64,000 nt of DNA, from contig OZ024915.1 of NCBI GenBank assembly GCA_964017125.1, positions 73,166,032 to 73,230,031 of the forward strand, written 5' to 3'. Below the pieces are notes generated by a model that saw only the letters and a list, made by a program, of their open reading frames with translations, ran no database searches and was not told the origin of the DNA. Source of the DNA: Flabesymbios commensalis (taxonomy: Eukaryota; Annelida; Polychaeta; Terebellida; Flabelligeridae). The position numbers were made by a program, and so were the translations under genes. Positions 21,003 through 31,420 of this stretch are shown here, piece after piece (the stretch's first letter is position 1; every line of letters begins with the position of its first letter).

Positions 21003-21376
21003 TTAAAGGGACTGGCCCAGGTTAAAATCATAAAAAAAATCGGTGATTTTATTTTGGGTTCGTAATATGACCATATGATGTAAACATGTACATAGACTAG
21101 AACTGCAAATTTGTTTAATTTTTGTGCTGCGCATTCACCAGTTAGGCTAGATATAGACACGAAATTCCCGCATTTCCTATTTTTGACATGGTTGTCAATA
21201 ATTAGAAATCAAGAATTTCGTCTCTATATCTAGCCTAACTGGTGAATGCGCAGCACAAAAATTAAACAAATTTGCAGTTCTAGTCTATGTACATGTTTAC
21301 ATCATATGGTCATATCACGAACCCAAAATAAAATCACCGATTTGTTTATGATTTTAGCCTGGGCCAGTCCCTTTAA
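21003..21376. mobile_element. Foldback with 165-bp arms at TTAA
   Basis: Arms 21003-21167 and 21213-21376 are nearly identical inverted copies with a 45-bp loop. Outer ends TTAAAGGGACTGGCCCAGG and CCTGGGCCAGTCCCTTTAA give TTAA boundaries. No coding sequence. The high arm identity suggests recent activity or arm homogenisation. Confidence 0.93.
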
Positions 21377-21631
21377 ATCAGAGTATGACTTTCTTCATCA
21401 TATTTAAAAAAAAAAATTGAGAATGACGGTGCTGATCACCTGGTTTCGCCATGTGACAGGCTGAGCCACTCTTCTATTGGTCGACGATAGAATACCATAC
21501 TTGATCCGACCACGGGTGGAGTGTAATCCCTCAGAATTCCATGGATGCCTACATGAGAGCCACCTAGTGGTTGATATTCAGGTGTGGACGTCTCAGATCC
21601 AGCCCCTCAACTCACCAGGAATAAACCAGAG

Positions 21632-21700
21632 CCCAATGTTGGGTTGATGCTGGCCCAGCGTCAGAGACGCTGCCCAGCATTGACCCGACATTGGACCAGC
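21632..21700. repeat. PAL-D palindrome
   Basis: CCCAATGTTGGGTTGATGCTG, GCCCAGCGTCAGAGACGCTG, CCCAGCATTGACCCGACATTGG. Ortholog of the copy I palindromes, with the outer arms differing in step. Confidence 0.88.
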
Positions 21701-21807
21701 ATATCCTGCGACATGGATTATTCTCCTAGTGACGGTGGATTGGTGATTATGACGCGAATGGTGAAATATCGCTGCCGTTTGGGACCAGTTTTTGCCAGTT
21801 TCTGTCA

Positions 21808-22870
21808 TAGTGTAGGGGCGTGTGTAATGCCGTGGGATTTTCTTGTTAATTTATGACACCATACATCAACATTTTCAGAAGATGGCGTAGCATCAGAAAA
21901 AAAGGGTGTCAATTTTTCTTTTTAGTTTTAGTGACACTTTCACCCCCATGAAAAAAAGGGGTGAAACACAGCATTTTTATACTAACGTAACAGCCAAAAT
22001 TATATTTGATGTACATCAGATATCAATGTAATAATCGAAATTATAGATATTATAACACACAATGTTTAGAAGTGGACGCAGTTATAAAAATATATTATTT
22101 TTAGCTGAAGTGACACTTTAGGATCAATAAGTGAAAAATAAAAATAAATGATTTTCACACCACCATAACACCCTTAATACTGCATATTTTTTCATGCGAA
22201 ATGCAAAACAAATTGTTTCTAAGAATGAGTGGCGATTATTCATGTAAAAAAATCTGTTTCAGAGACACTTTAAGTTCAATGGAAAAAAGAGAAAACATCA
22301 TTTTTATACCAACGTAAGATGCACACCAGGTTGTCATGTAATGTAGAACATTTAAGATAATATTACACACAATGTTCAGAAGAGCACGCATAATTAGTAC
22401 AAAAACATTTTTAGATTTAGTAACACCTTATGATCAATAATTAAAAGATAAAAACACATGATTTTCATACCACCGTAACACCCTTGAAACCATCTATTTT
22501 CAAGTGTAATATAAAATATAATATATAACATTAAAATAATGTTACACAAACTGTTCAGAAGAGCACGCATAATACAAAAATATTGTTTATAGATCTAGTG
22601 ACACTTGAGGCTCAATAAATAAAAAATAATAAAACATATGATTTAAATTCACACCACCGTAACACTCTTAATATTATCCATTTTTCAAGTGTAATATAAA
22701 ACGAATAGTTTATCAATTGGCGAGTATTCATTTCCTATCTAGTGATACTTTAAATTCAATAAATTACAAATTAAAATCCGATCATTTTTACAGCAACCGA
22801 AGCCATTAGTTTTATCTTATTCACATCCAACAGTCATGTATGTTGTAACATACCATATTAAACGGAAATT
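21808..22870 (+). repeat. Left arm: GTGACACTTTA subterminal array
   Basis: Units of about 150-180 bp, each with (T)AGTGACACTTTA or a variant (near 21931, 22098, 22262, 22419, 22598, 22741), then TCAATAA..AAAAATAA and ATTTTCACACCACCGTAACA. These resemble reiterated transposase-binding sites. Confidence 0.8.
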
Positions 22871-23143
22871 AAAGGTGGTAATGGACTGTATCTAAAGAGA
22901 ATGTTAATTCTTGACAGTATTTAGCTAAGATAACTCTGATGATTGATGAGCATATACATCATGCCATCATATTAGATGAATAGATGGAATTACAGTAGTA
23001 GTGTACACGAGTTAACAGGTTTATCTTATAGAAACAATGGCAGTCTTGGCGAAGAAGAGGAACTAGTCATGCTGTAGTTATGACATGAAATATTCAACTA
23101 TTTTGAAAGTGTATTATAAAACATTTCCAGGAGAATAGATAAA

Positions 23144-23838
23144 TTGATACAACTTCTTGTTTTCACAAAATTAAACCAAAACATTCATCTTTCTATCGTG
23201 GAAGGTGCTAAATCTAACGGCATAGATGCGAGTCTGTTATGTAGTAATCAAAAGGAAGCAGATACACTCCTAATCTTTCATGCCTTACATGTTACAAGAA
23301 ACAAGAGGGGCGATGTTTATATTGAGCCAATATACTTAATCCTATCATGTTGGACGGCCTAATTGGTGTTTCGTGTTTTACAGGATAATATTCAAATAAT
23401 TGCCAAGAATATAGTAAAGGTGGAATGACTTGTTGGAAAATAATACAAAAGGCTGGAACAAATGTTCTTGCTGCATTTATTCACATTGGAAATATTGTGT
23501 AACCACCGAAAAAGGCTGATATGTTTGTCTACAAAATTGTACGTGTTTATTTGTTCAGTTCAGCTGGGCAACAGGATATAACGAAGCTTCGTTTGCAAAT
23601 GTTCAAGAAGAACGAATCTGCCCCTGAAAAGCTGCCTCCAACAAGAATCGATCTAATAGCATATGTTGAAAGCACACTACCAGTCGATGGTGTCACTAAC
23701 GGCATATTTCGCACATCTTCCACTGTCTCAAAAACAATAATAAAGTATAACTGTTGATGCGATGTAAGCAGGTGCACGGTCGGCACATGTTCGTGCAGGG
23801 AACAGGGTTTATCGTCCACTGAGATGTGTAATAATTTG
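23144..23838 (+). pseudogene. Decayed transposon gene (EADT...LPPT...CxC type)
   Basis: Frame 23144-23362 contains SNQKEADTLLIFHALHVTR, matching the widespread invertebrate transposon-protein motif usually seen as (H/N)EEADTRLLLHA, a PIN/XPG-like nuclease signature by my reading. In a second frame (23400-23838) come GGMTCWKIIQKAG, AAFIHIGN, LRLQMFKKNESAPEKLPPT and the Cys tail SRCTVGTCSCREQGLSS. The order of segments and the cysteine spacing follow the family. The frame change and two in-frame stops (one after GNIV, one before the Cys tail), plus a shortened middle, show it is dead. It runs in the same direction as the + strand of the host element. Confidence 0.72.
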
Positions 23839-24209
23839 ATGTTGACACAGACAATTGTGATAACCTTCTTAATTAATTTGATACACTCTTAATGCCCTGA
23901 CGATATTGACTCTACAGAAACGATAGAAGAAGCGTAGTTGTCTATCAGCTTGTCCACTATAATGTTCTTAGACGAAGTAGTGTGCATTATAAAAGTATAT
24001 CTAGTCAAAGTTACCGAGGACAAAATGTAACCTAATAACTTCAATTTGTTAATTACTGCAGTAAAAAACTGGTCTCCAGGTCAGTTGTTGCATTTTTCAT
24101 TACAGAAAAGTAACAATTGTTTATATTTTCTCAAATGATGTAATATACCGCGTGACTACATGATGTGCATTAAATAGAATCTCTGGTGTTTTAGTTATAA
24201 ATTATTTAT

Positions 24210-25626
24210 TGAGTTTGAAGTGTCACTCAAAATGAAAACCGACACACATTTTTATGATTATGTGTGACCTTTTCGTGAATTTTTTGTTACCTTATATAAA
24301 AATAATGGTCTTTTAATTTAATACTTCTTGAGCGGAAAATGTCACTGAAACTGGAAAAAACACCTATTTTTTAATTATATTGTGGACTTCTGAACATTTT
24401 GTTTCATATTTCTGATACATGCACATCTTTTTAATATAGAAACGACAGTAAAAATAGCCACCATCACATTATTTGTGTTGTAAAATGTAGTTATTGTGTT
24501 ACTTTGATGTAGAAATAATTGTCTTTAAATTTTTTATTTTCTGAATGTGAAATCTCTGTAAAAGTGAATAATAACTGACACGTTATTTTTCACAATTAGG
24601 TGTACTCTCTTCCGAACACTTTCAGTTGTATTCCTTTGTTACAATGTATATTATCTTATATCATATAATCATAGTTCTACTTTGTGAACAAAGAAATAAT
24701 GTCACTACTTGTACATTGCTGTAAAAAAATTAGAGTATTTTAATTTGTCACTCATTGAACCTAAAGTGGCACTAAGACTATAATAAATAATTGCCACCCA
24801 ATCTTTTAAACATAGTGTTTTATACATCACTTGAAATATTGAGTAATAAGGGTGTTAGAGTGTTAGGGTGGTGTGGAAATCATGTGTTTTTATTTTTGTA
24901 ATTATTGATCTTAAAGTGTCACTAAATCTAATAATATTTTGTCTGAAAATCATGTATTTTATTAGTTTTACTTATTGCCCATAAAGTGTCACTGAATCTA
25001 AAAAGATTATTGTTTTACTCTGCGTGATCTTTCAAACAATGTGTGTAACATTATCTTTAATGTTCTATATCATATGACTATCTGATGTGCATGGAATTAT
25101 AATTATGTATGTTAAGTTGTAGTAAAAATGATTTTTTTTCTTTATCGGACTTAAAGTGTCACTAAAACTAAAAATATTAACATGAATAATTGCCACCTGA
25201 TCTTCCAAATATTTTGTTTTGTATCTCATTTTAAAAAAAGCTACTATAAGGTTGTTACAGTAGTGTGAAAATCATGGGTGTTTATTTATTTATTATTGAG
25301 CTTAAAGTGTCACTATATCTAATTTTTTTAGTGGTCTTCTGAGCACTGTGTGTAATATCATGTTTAATGTTCTATATTACCATGATTACATGTTACATGA
25401 CTATCTGATGTGCAGAAATAGAATTATTTAGGTTAAACTGATATAAAAATGATGTTTTTTCTCTTTTTTTTCTATGGGACTTAAAGTGTCACTAAAACTG
25501 AAAAGAAAAATTGACATCCTAATTTTTCTAATTCAGATTTTTCTATTGAGCATTTTGGTATATCGCATGATAAATTAACATTAAAATCCCACGGACTTTT
25601 GTTTAGCTCCATATGCCCCTACACTA
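24210..25626 (-). repeat. Right arm: inverted GTGTCACTAAA array
   Basis: Mirror of the left arm: AAAGTGTCACT(A/G)AA occurs near 24222, 24340, 24767, 24911, 24984, 25154, 25306 and 25487. The outermost about 170 bp pairs closely with the left end (TGTCAATTTTTCTTTT / AAAAGAAAAATTGACA). Confidence 0.82.
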
Positions 25627-25849
25627 TCACCTACATGCCACAAATCTCTGTTCCGCGGACATTGCCACAGACACTATTAAATTTTGAGGGGTCACGCGAC
25701 CTTCTAGGTCCAATAGTTTAGGAAATACAATGGCGCCTAACGTGTGTAATTCGCTTAAATTATTTTACCAATTTCGGCGTCTATGGCAAATGCGTTACCA
25801 ACCCAAAAATGTTTAATGGCCTCCAATTATTTGATTTCTGAACCATTGG

Positions 25850-26415
25850 TAAGAATATCTACTTCACATCGTTAGTCTCGCAGTGAGACAAGTGTCAGAA
25901 AAAAAACCTCAGCGACATCACATAAATCAGCGCACCGCTCGGGGGCATCGTAGCTGCAGGCTCCACAGCGCCACACGCTGTGTACTCCCACGCTTATTCT
26001 ACGATTCAGCGCAATTGTCCATCAAGTTGCTTGTAATAAGGTTTGTAAGCAATATCTCTGTCATTGCCTGTTTGTCGTGATACATTCAATTACCTTTGAG
26101 CCGTAGAATGTGATAAATAATAAGTGTATTTTTATCATTGGATCGAATAGAATACTATTTTTTGTCAATAAATGATTGCATTTTTATTCTGTTGTTCACT
26201 TGTAAATGGAAATATGATTGACGTGTGAATAAAATTTAATTTTATTCTAAAATAATAAAGTGGATATTTTGGAGGTTCATTACCATTTGTATTAAATTAA
26301 TCATTTGTATTCAATTTCAAATATGATATTATTATTATGTGTTGGATGCATGCGACAAGACGATGTGAAAGATTAGGATAATCTGCCTATCTGTTTCATC
26401 ATTTACCCTTAAAGT
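25850..26415 (+). repeat. UTR-like block, third copy
   Basis: Diverged copy of 16880-17470 within segmental copy II (CACCGCTCGGGGGCATCG to TTACCCTTAAAGTTATA). Confidence 0.8.
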
Positions 26416-26974
26416 TATATAAGTAAAATGTTCACCCACTTATGCAGGCGAAAATTACTCATATTTGCTTAATTCGAAACCAAACATTTGCAAATCTTGA
26501 TGTTTGAACACTCATTGCAATCGCGCCACAGTGCTTTGCTCGGCTAATAAAACGCATTTAAAACGTGATTAGCGCCAAAAATGTTTCACAAAGTCATTAA
26601 GTACGAACCAAATATCAATGGGCACATGTTGACGCTTTCCTGATGTTTTTGCCTTTCTTTTAATTCATGTTTTATACCATTTTGTTGACCCGAAGTTTTA
26701 ATAAATAAAAACTTTCAGTCAGACATTTGCTACGTATCATTCAAATGTTTTTTGTTTTGTTTGCTGGCTAGGCGGGTGTAGAACCTTTCTTTATGCTTTA
26801 CAATAAAGAACTCACAATCACTTTTGTATAGATTCACATGATATTTTTTAGGTTCATACATGTATCGTTCACGGTGTTTGCTAAATGACACAGGCAATTA
26901 GTGCCGTTGTTTGTATGAACAACTCCCACAATGCCAGTTGTTTATCCCAGTTGTTTATCCCACCAAGCCCACCC

Positions 26975-27210
26975 ACCCTAACAGCGCGGGGATCGACCTT
27001 AGACGTCAGAATCTGACGTCTGTGGACGTCAGAATCTGACGTCTAATGTCGATCTACGCACTGTTAGATTTAAGTATTTATACTGGCCGTACATCAATAT
27101 CATAGGTATTCAAAAGAAGCAGAAAGAGCTAAGTAAGACATTTATGATTATTTCAAATTAAACAAAAACTCCATGGTTTTTACATAAACAAATCAGCGCT
27201 TTAACGGTAA
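26975..27210 (+). mobile_element. TTAA-1 MITE
   Basis: ACCCTAACAGCGCGGGGATC, hairpin at 27002-27048 with AGAATCTGACGTCTGTGGAC, CATAGGTATTCAAAAGAAGC and ATCAGCGCTTTAACGG. The right hairpin arm repeats AGAATCTGACGTC instead of its complement, so pairing is partly lost. Confidence 0.88.
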
Positions 27211-27656
27211 AGACGGTCCCAGCGCTGACAGGGCTAAAGTTTTAATCAAGTCTACATCCGTTTTTAGCCTTTTTATATGTCTTTGGAAAAAAAAATACAA
27301 TATAAATAAGCATCGAATTCAGATTATGACGTCCAAATGCGATCCCCAGACATGTAGGACATAATATGATTGCAGCGTTAGACGGTTGCACCACTGGCTA
27401 TGATATATATAAAGTGTAATTTTGGCCTACCAAATCGAAAAAACTAATCCTAGTACTTGTTGCTCTCTGTTGTCATAGAGCTCTACTGTTTTTGTCAACA
27501 TGAGATCCATAGGAGCCAATTACCAAGACTGCCACTGTTAACAATCTGTTATGATCCCATGCAGTGATGAATTAATTAAAAAGCAGACCAAAGGCAGACT
27601 TCGTGCTCATTTCAGAGGACAGCGGATCTGAAGGAGACGCACCACGTTTCACCATT

Positions 27657-28240
27657 AACCCCTTAAGCCCTCACGGGGCGGGGGCCCTAGGGTAGTGGTT
27701 AGCACCGCTGCCTTTCACGCCAGAGTTCGGGGTTCGGTTCCCGGTCTCGGCGGTTTCAAAGAAACAAAAATGTTTCTTCCCCATCCACGTGTGAAAGTCA
27801 GTATTGTGGGGAGCCTCCGTGACCGAGAGGTAGCGTGCTCGGCCTCAGACCGCCAGGACTCGAATTTCGAATCCTGTGTCTGGAGGACAGTGTCATCTCA
27901 ATCATCTCACCATCCTCAGGAGGTTCTCCTGGCCCAGTTTAGCCTATATGTGCACAAAAATGGCCTAAAGCCCGATTCATTTCATTTAAGCCCTCACGAT
28001 GCATTAAATCATCATTTTACATCTCTGAAAACAGACTTAATTTTCCAACAACCAAGGTTTTAAAATTAATATTTCCATGAAATGGTTTACCAATACATGG
28101 CAATTTTCTTTACTTTTTCACCCACTTCAGGTCATCTTCATCCACTACAAGTCGAGAATTGCGACAGCAATTCGCGGCTTGTAGTGAATGATGATGACAA
28201 TGGTAAATTCAAGCTTGAAAGTGTTAAATTGTTCAGCGAA
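27657..28240 (-). mobile_element. TTAA-2 MITE, reverse, split by a SINE
   Basis: Starts TTAACCCCTTAAGCCCTCAC, is interrupted by the SINE at 27676-27985, then continues through GATGCATTAAATCATC, the hairpin (CATCTTCATCCACTACAAG) and TGGTAAATTCAAGCTTGAAA. The orthologous element at 20213 lacks the SINE. Confidence 0.9.
27676..27985 (+). mobile_element. Dimeric tRNA SINE, type 1, with 13-bp TSD
   Basis: Full length: GGGGCGGGGGCCCTAGGG head, GGTTCGGTTCCCGG B box, second monomer with GACCGAGAGGTAGCGTGCTC and ATTTCGAATCC, and tail CCCGATTCATTTCAT. Target duplication TTAAGCCCTCACG at 27663-27675 and 27986-27998, single in duplication copy I. Absence from copy I shows it inserted after, or was polymorphic at, the duplication. 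Its open frame is an artefact. Confidence 0.97.
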
Positions 28241-28515
28241 ACCCAATTCACCTGCCACCTTATAGCGGTAAATCACTTAGGCATGCCCAGAAAGTAGGCT
28301 ATAGGTACCAACTAACACGCACAAAAGTCAGTCTTAATGAGCCTATTCATTCTCGGTTTTCGAAGGCCGCAGCGTGACAGCATTAAATTGTACAGCGAAA
28401 CCAAAGCCACCTGTCATCTGGGGTTGTCTTGCGGTAAACCCCTCAGGCATGCATTGAATCACTTATCGAAAATCGCTCAGATTCGTCTTAAGCGTCCATG
28501 TCCAATCACCCACCT

Positions 28516-28800
28516 CAACGGGGGGGGGGGGGGGGCTGGTCCAATGGCTAAATCTGCCTGCTTGGAAAGTCGGGGATCGCAGATTCGAACACCACTCTGA
28601 TCTTCAAGATATTGTAGGCAGTCTCCGTGACCGAGAGGTAGCGTGCTCGGCCTCAGACAGCCAGGGTCAGAGTTTCGAATCCTGTGTCTGGAGGGCAGTG
28701 TCATCTCATTCATCTCGCCATCCTTATGAAGTTCTCCTGGCCCAGTTTAGCCCATATGTGCACAAAGGTGACCTGAACCCCATTCATTTCATTACATTTA
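28516..28800 (+). mobile_element. Dimeric tRNA SINE, type 2 head
   Basis: G-run (28520-28535), GGTCCAATGGCTAAATCTGC head, GATTCGAACACC B box, and second monomer with GTGACCGAGAGGTAGCGTGC. The linker has lost the AAATGTTTCTTCCCC part. Ortholog of 20643-20910. Confidence 0.92.
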
Positions 28801-29136
28801 CCTCTGCGTCATCATCTCTGAATATGTCATTTTCATGTAAACATTGCGTCGATTTTGACGAATTATTTTTCAAATAGTGACGTTAGCAACTATTTTCACT
28901 TACATGTAGGCCTATACTCGGTTTCACTCTATATGTAGTTAGGGCGTTTTGCTTTAGCGCGGCGGTACAGTGCACCATGTGTATAAACTAATAAAGTCTT
29001 GTTTATGAGCTGTCGGCTCTCATTCTGGACACGTCTATAATCTATTTTAGGAAAATGTGCTCAGTCTGCCGTTTTTAACCCATAAACTGAAGCCGCCTAG
29101 AAATGAGCGCGGTGTGGATGAAATCTCAAGGGACGA
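28801..29136. other. No feature recognised
   Basis: Contains TATAAACTAATAAAGTCTTG near 28981, suggestive of a polyadenylation region, but no element ends were found. Confidence 0.35.
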
Positions 29137-29205
29137 CAGACCTTGCCGGCTTAACGCTGGGCCAGCGTCGCAGACGCTGGTCCAACCTTAAGCCGGCAAG
29201 GTCTG
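29137..29205. repeat. PAL-D palindrome with a distinctive outer arm
   Basis: AGACCTTGCCGGCTTAA at left pairs with TTAAGCCGGCAAGGTCT at right around the common GCCAGCGTCGCAGACGCTGG core. The outer arm is unlike other copies yet perfectly complementary. Confidence 0.92.
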
Positions 29206-29650
29206 AGCTTAGCGTGATGAGACGTTGGGAATTTATGAGCAAATTCTAGGGACCATAACCGTATTCAGTGACAAGTGAAGCTGAATGAACGAGCAGCTCA
29301 GGCCGGACAAAATCACAAACTGGTCAACAGTAGTTACGCAAGTTGTGTATGCGGGGAACAACGTGGGAATATGTGTATTTTATGTTTACGGGAGTACTCT
29401 GGTGGCCACTTGCTTACGAATCTCTACTGGTCACAACTGAATAGTGTATACATACCAGGTTACGTTTAGAAAACGTGTGGAAATGTAAATTTTATGTTCA
29501 ATAAAGTTATTCACCACATTGGTGGCCAATATTCGAGCAATCACAAACAATTAAAGGCCTTCAGAACTACTGAAAATATGTAGAAAATTAATCTCTATTC
29601 AATTTTAAATTAAATTACAATGCTCTGTGTGCTGATTGAGTAAGCATAGT
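29206..29650. other. No gene supported
   Basis: A 64-residue forward open frame (29275-29469) has no motif. AT-rich after 29460. Confidence 0.4.
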
Positions 29651-29911
29651 AAGGGGTCTTGTTAAGTAAAGTTAAGTTAAAAAAAATACAAATTCCGAGA
29701 AAAAATCGGATTGGTCAGAGCCCACCCCCCTATTCAATCTCTTACTTTTTTTGAAACATTCGGAAACATAAAAACAGCACAAAAACACACACAAAACATA
29801 ACATTTCCCCAAAAAAATATTAATCCGAGTAGGGGCTTCACCCACCCGCCCACTCCCGAGTTTTACTCGTTTCTTTTGGATTTTTCTTAACTTGACAAAA
29901 CCCTAAAGCTC
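29651..29911 (+). mobile_element. MITE-E
   Basis: Inverted ends AAGGGGTCTTGTTAAG and CTTAACTTGACAAAACCC. Internal CGAGAAAAAATCGGATTGG, a CA-rich stretch and GGGGCTTCACCCACCC. Two related copies lie at 41715 and 42303. Superfamily unknown. Confidence 0.8.
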
Positions 29912-30090
29912 ACTGGGAGCGATATTTTTTCGATAGTGGGCGTAAATTGTTTCTGACATCATGACATTACACATGCCTGATTGGTTTTAGTACATGTACG
30001 TGTACCCCTCTGTACATGCACCTATTGCCGCAAAACACATTTTAACTACTTCTACCTCTGGTGAGACATAGGTGGATGAAATTACTCATT

Positions 30091-30311
30091 TTAAATCATT
30101 CAAGCCTGAATTTACTATAGTCATCTTCATCCACTACAAGCCGCGAATTGCTGTCGCAATTCTCGACTGGTGAAAATGACTTGAAGTAGGTTGCAAATAC
30201 AAAAATATAATGTTATTAATAAAACAGTTCCTTAAAACCTGTTGTTCTATGTGTAGGAAATAAGGTAATTTTTCCTACAAAGTGATGTTTTGATACATCG
30301 TGATGGCTTAA
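30091..30311 (+). mobile_element. TTAA-2 MITE, disrupted by TTAA-1
   Basis: CAAGCCTGAATTTACTATAG, a partial hairpin (CATCTTCATCCACTACAAG; second arm mostly lost), CATCGTGATGGCTTAA. The usual AGGGTTAA end is missing because a TTAA-1 starts at its internal CTTAA. Confidence 0.85.
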
Positions 30312-30511
30312 CCCTTCCAGCACAGGGATCGACTTGAGATGTATAATTTCCATCCCCGCACTGTGCGAGTAAAAATATTTATATAATGGCCGTAGATTCC
30401 AAACATAGGTATTAAAATGAGGCGGAAAAGAGATAACTGAGACATTTATGATGATTTCAAATTGACAAAAACCCTTTGGTTTCCATGGTTTAAACAAATA
30501 TATATCAGCGC
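30308..30511 (+). mobile_element. TTAA-1 MITE, hairpin lost
   Basis: TTAACCCTTCCAGCACAGGG, then a shortened hairpin region, CCGTAGATTCCAAACATAGG, and CAGCGCA at the broken 3' end. Confidence 0.85.
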
Positions 30512-30664
30512 ATCCATGCTGTCGGGGGATCACCACTGTGGTACCAGCGACTGGTGCAGCTGGTAATTCCTCTAATCATCCACTCATGAAATCATCCATG
30601 CTGTCGGGGGATCACCACTGTGGTATCAGCGACTGGTGCGGCTGGTGATTCCTCTAATCATCTT
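30512..30664 (+). repeat. 82-bp tandem duplication
   Basis: ATCCATGCTGTCGGGGGATC units at 30512 and 30594. They differ at three sites within the first 70 bp. Confidence 0.93.
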
Positions 30665-31099
30665 GGTGTTTCGAGCTGACGTCAGTCAATGCATTTTTTA
30701 AATTGTTTTTTAACATTTTAAATATATATATACTCTTACTCATTATGTAATTACTCGGTTTCTACGCTTTCCAGAGGGTTTTTTTTGCTATATGCAGTAG
30801 CTATTTTCTCTCTGGTTTTGGTGCGGGAAACTTAAAAATATCATGCCAATGTTGTTTAACTGTTAACATTTTAATGATGCATAAGTCTGCATAGACTTAC
30901 CGTCGTGAATAAATATCTATCTATCATAATATTATAAATAGTAGCAAAAAAGACACTACGGAATTATGGGAAGCATAGAAACCTTTAACAAAAATACAAG
31001 TAGAGTGCTAAAAAACATGCAAAGTTGGTTAGGTATGTATTTGAGCATTACAATCACGCGTGCGGACTTGACCGAAGTCTTCTGTCAGGTTCGTAGTCA
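30665..31099. other. No gene; possible LINE tail
   Basis: AATAAATATCTATCTATC near 30910 resembles a LINE 3' end, but there is no adjacent coding match. Confidence 0.35.
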
Positions 31100-31420
31100 C
31101 TCAATACAGTACAATACAATAGTTTATTGAGGGTTCCAAAAGAAACATGTCGATATATATAATAGATATATAATAGATAGAGATAGAAAAATCTCACACA
31201 AATAATGATTTAAAAAAAAGTTCGATGTCCATCATCTCTTTGTGAAAAGACAATGGTGAGATATGTAAAACCTCACAGCGTTCATTAGAATAATTGTTGG
31301 ATAATGAAGGGCATATCAATTAAAATGTCTCTGAATTCGTTCAATAGAGTCTTTCTTCGACCAGACTGGAGCAGGATATTCAATTTAGACATTCGAAGTG
31401 AAAATATTTATACTGATTTG
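31100..31420 (-). mobile_element. LINE fragment, RT C-terminus and 3' tail
   Basis: Reverse-strand peptides IEYPAPVWSKKDSIERIQR and CEVLHISPLSFHKEMMDIEL, in two frames, match the region after the reverse transcriptase domain of CR1/Jockey-like LINEs (usual pattern EYCSPVWSP..., RLNLLPLSYRREI.DL). It ends at AATAAACTATTGTATTGTAC (reverse), a typical short repeated 3' tail. 5' truncated and frameshifted, so inactive. Confidence 0.75.

Larger units (their letters stand above)
21808..25626 (+). mobile_element. 3.8-kb DNA transposon with kilobase inverted arms (Academ-like?)
   Basis: Ends are TAGTGTAGGGGC and GCCCCTACACTA. The flanking TCA is duplicated (21805-21807, 25627-25629). The empty site in copy I (15964-15966) and its tandem copy (17780-17782) reads GTGTCACCTTCATGCC with a single TCA. 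Inverted arms of about 1.1-1.4 kb are built from repeated units containing TAGTGACACTTTA. The middle (about 22,900-24,200) holds a decayed gene. A 3-bp duplication with an EADT/CxC protein fits the Academ superfamily as I remember it; CACTA (En/Spm) and Harbinger also make 3-bp duplications but have other ends. Confidence 0.82.
21433..28800 (+). repeat. Segmental duplication, copy II
   Basis: Second copy of the block at 15612-20910, same orientation. It lacks the 16030-16870 equivalent and the 1.8-kb tandem copy. It has gained the 3.8-kb transposon (21808-25626), a segment of about 560 bp with a TTAA-1 (near 26840-27410) and a SINE (27676-27985). Confidence 0.9.

Noticed and set aside
21808-25626. 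CACTA (En/Spm) transposon
   Set aside because: A 3-bp duplication would fit, but the ends read TAGTG...CACTA, the inverse of the CACTA...TAGTG order, and the gene remnant is not of that type.
27690-27760. tRNA-Glu gene
   Set aside because: The A and B boxes are good, but the arms do not form a proper cloverleaf acceptor stem and the sequence continues as a SINE with a target duplication.
28900-29060. Possible solo LTR (TATAAACTAATAAAGTCTTG region)
   Set aside because: No TG...CA ends, no flanking duplication and no second copy were found, so there is no support for an LTR element.
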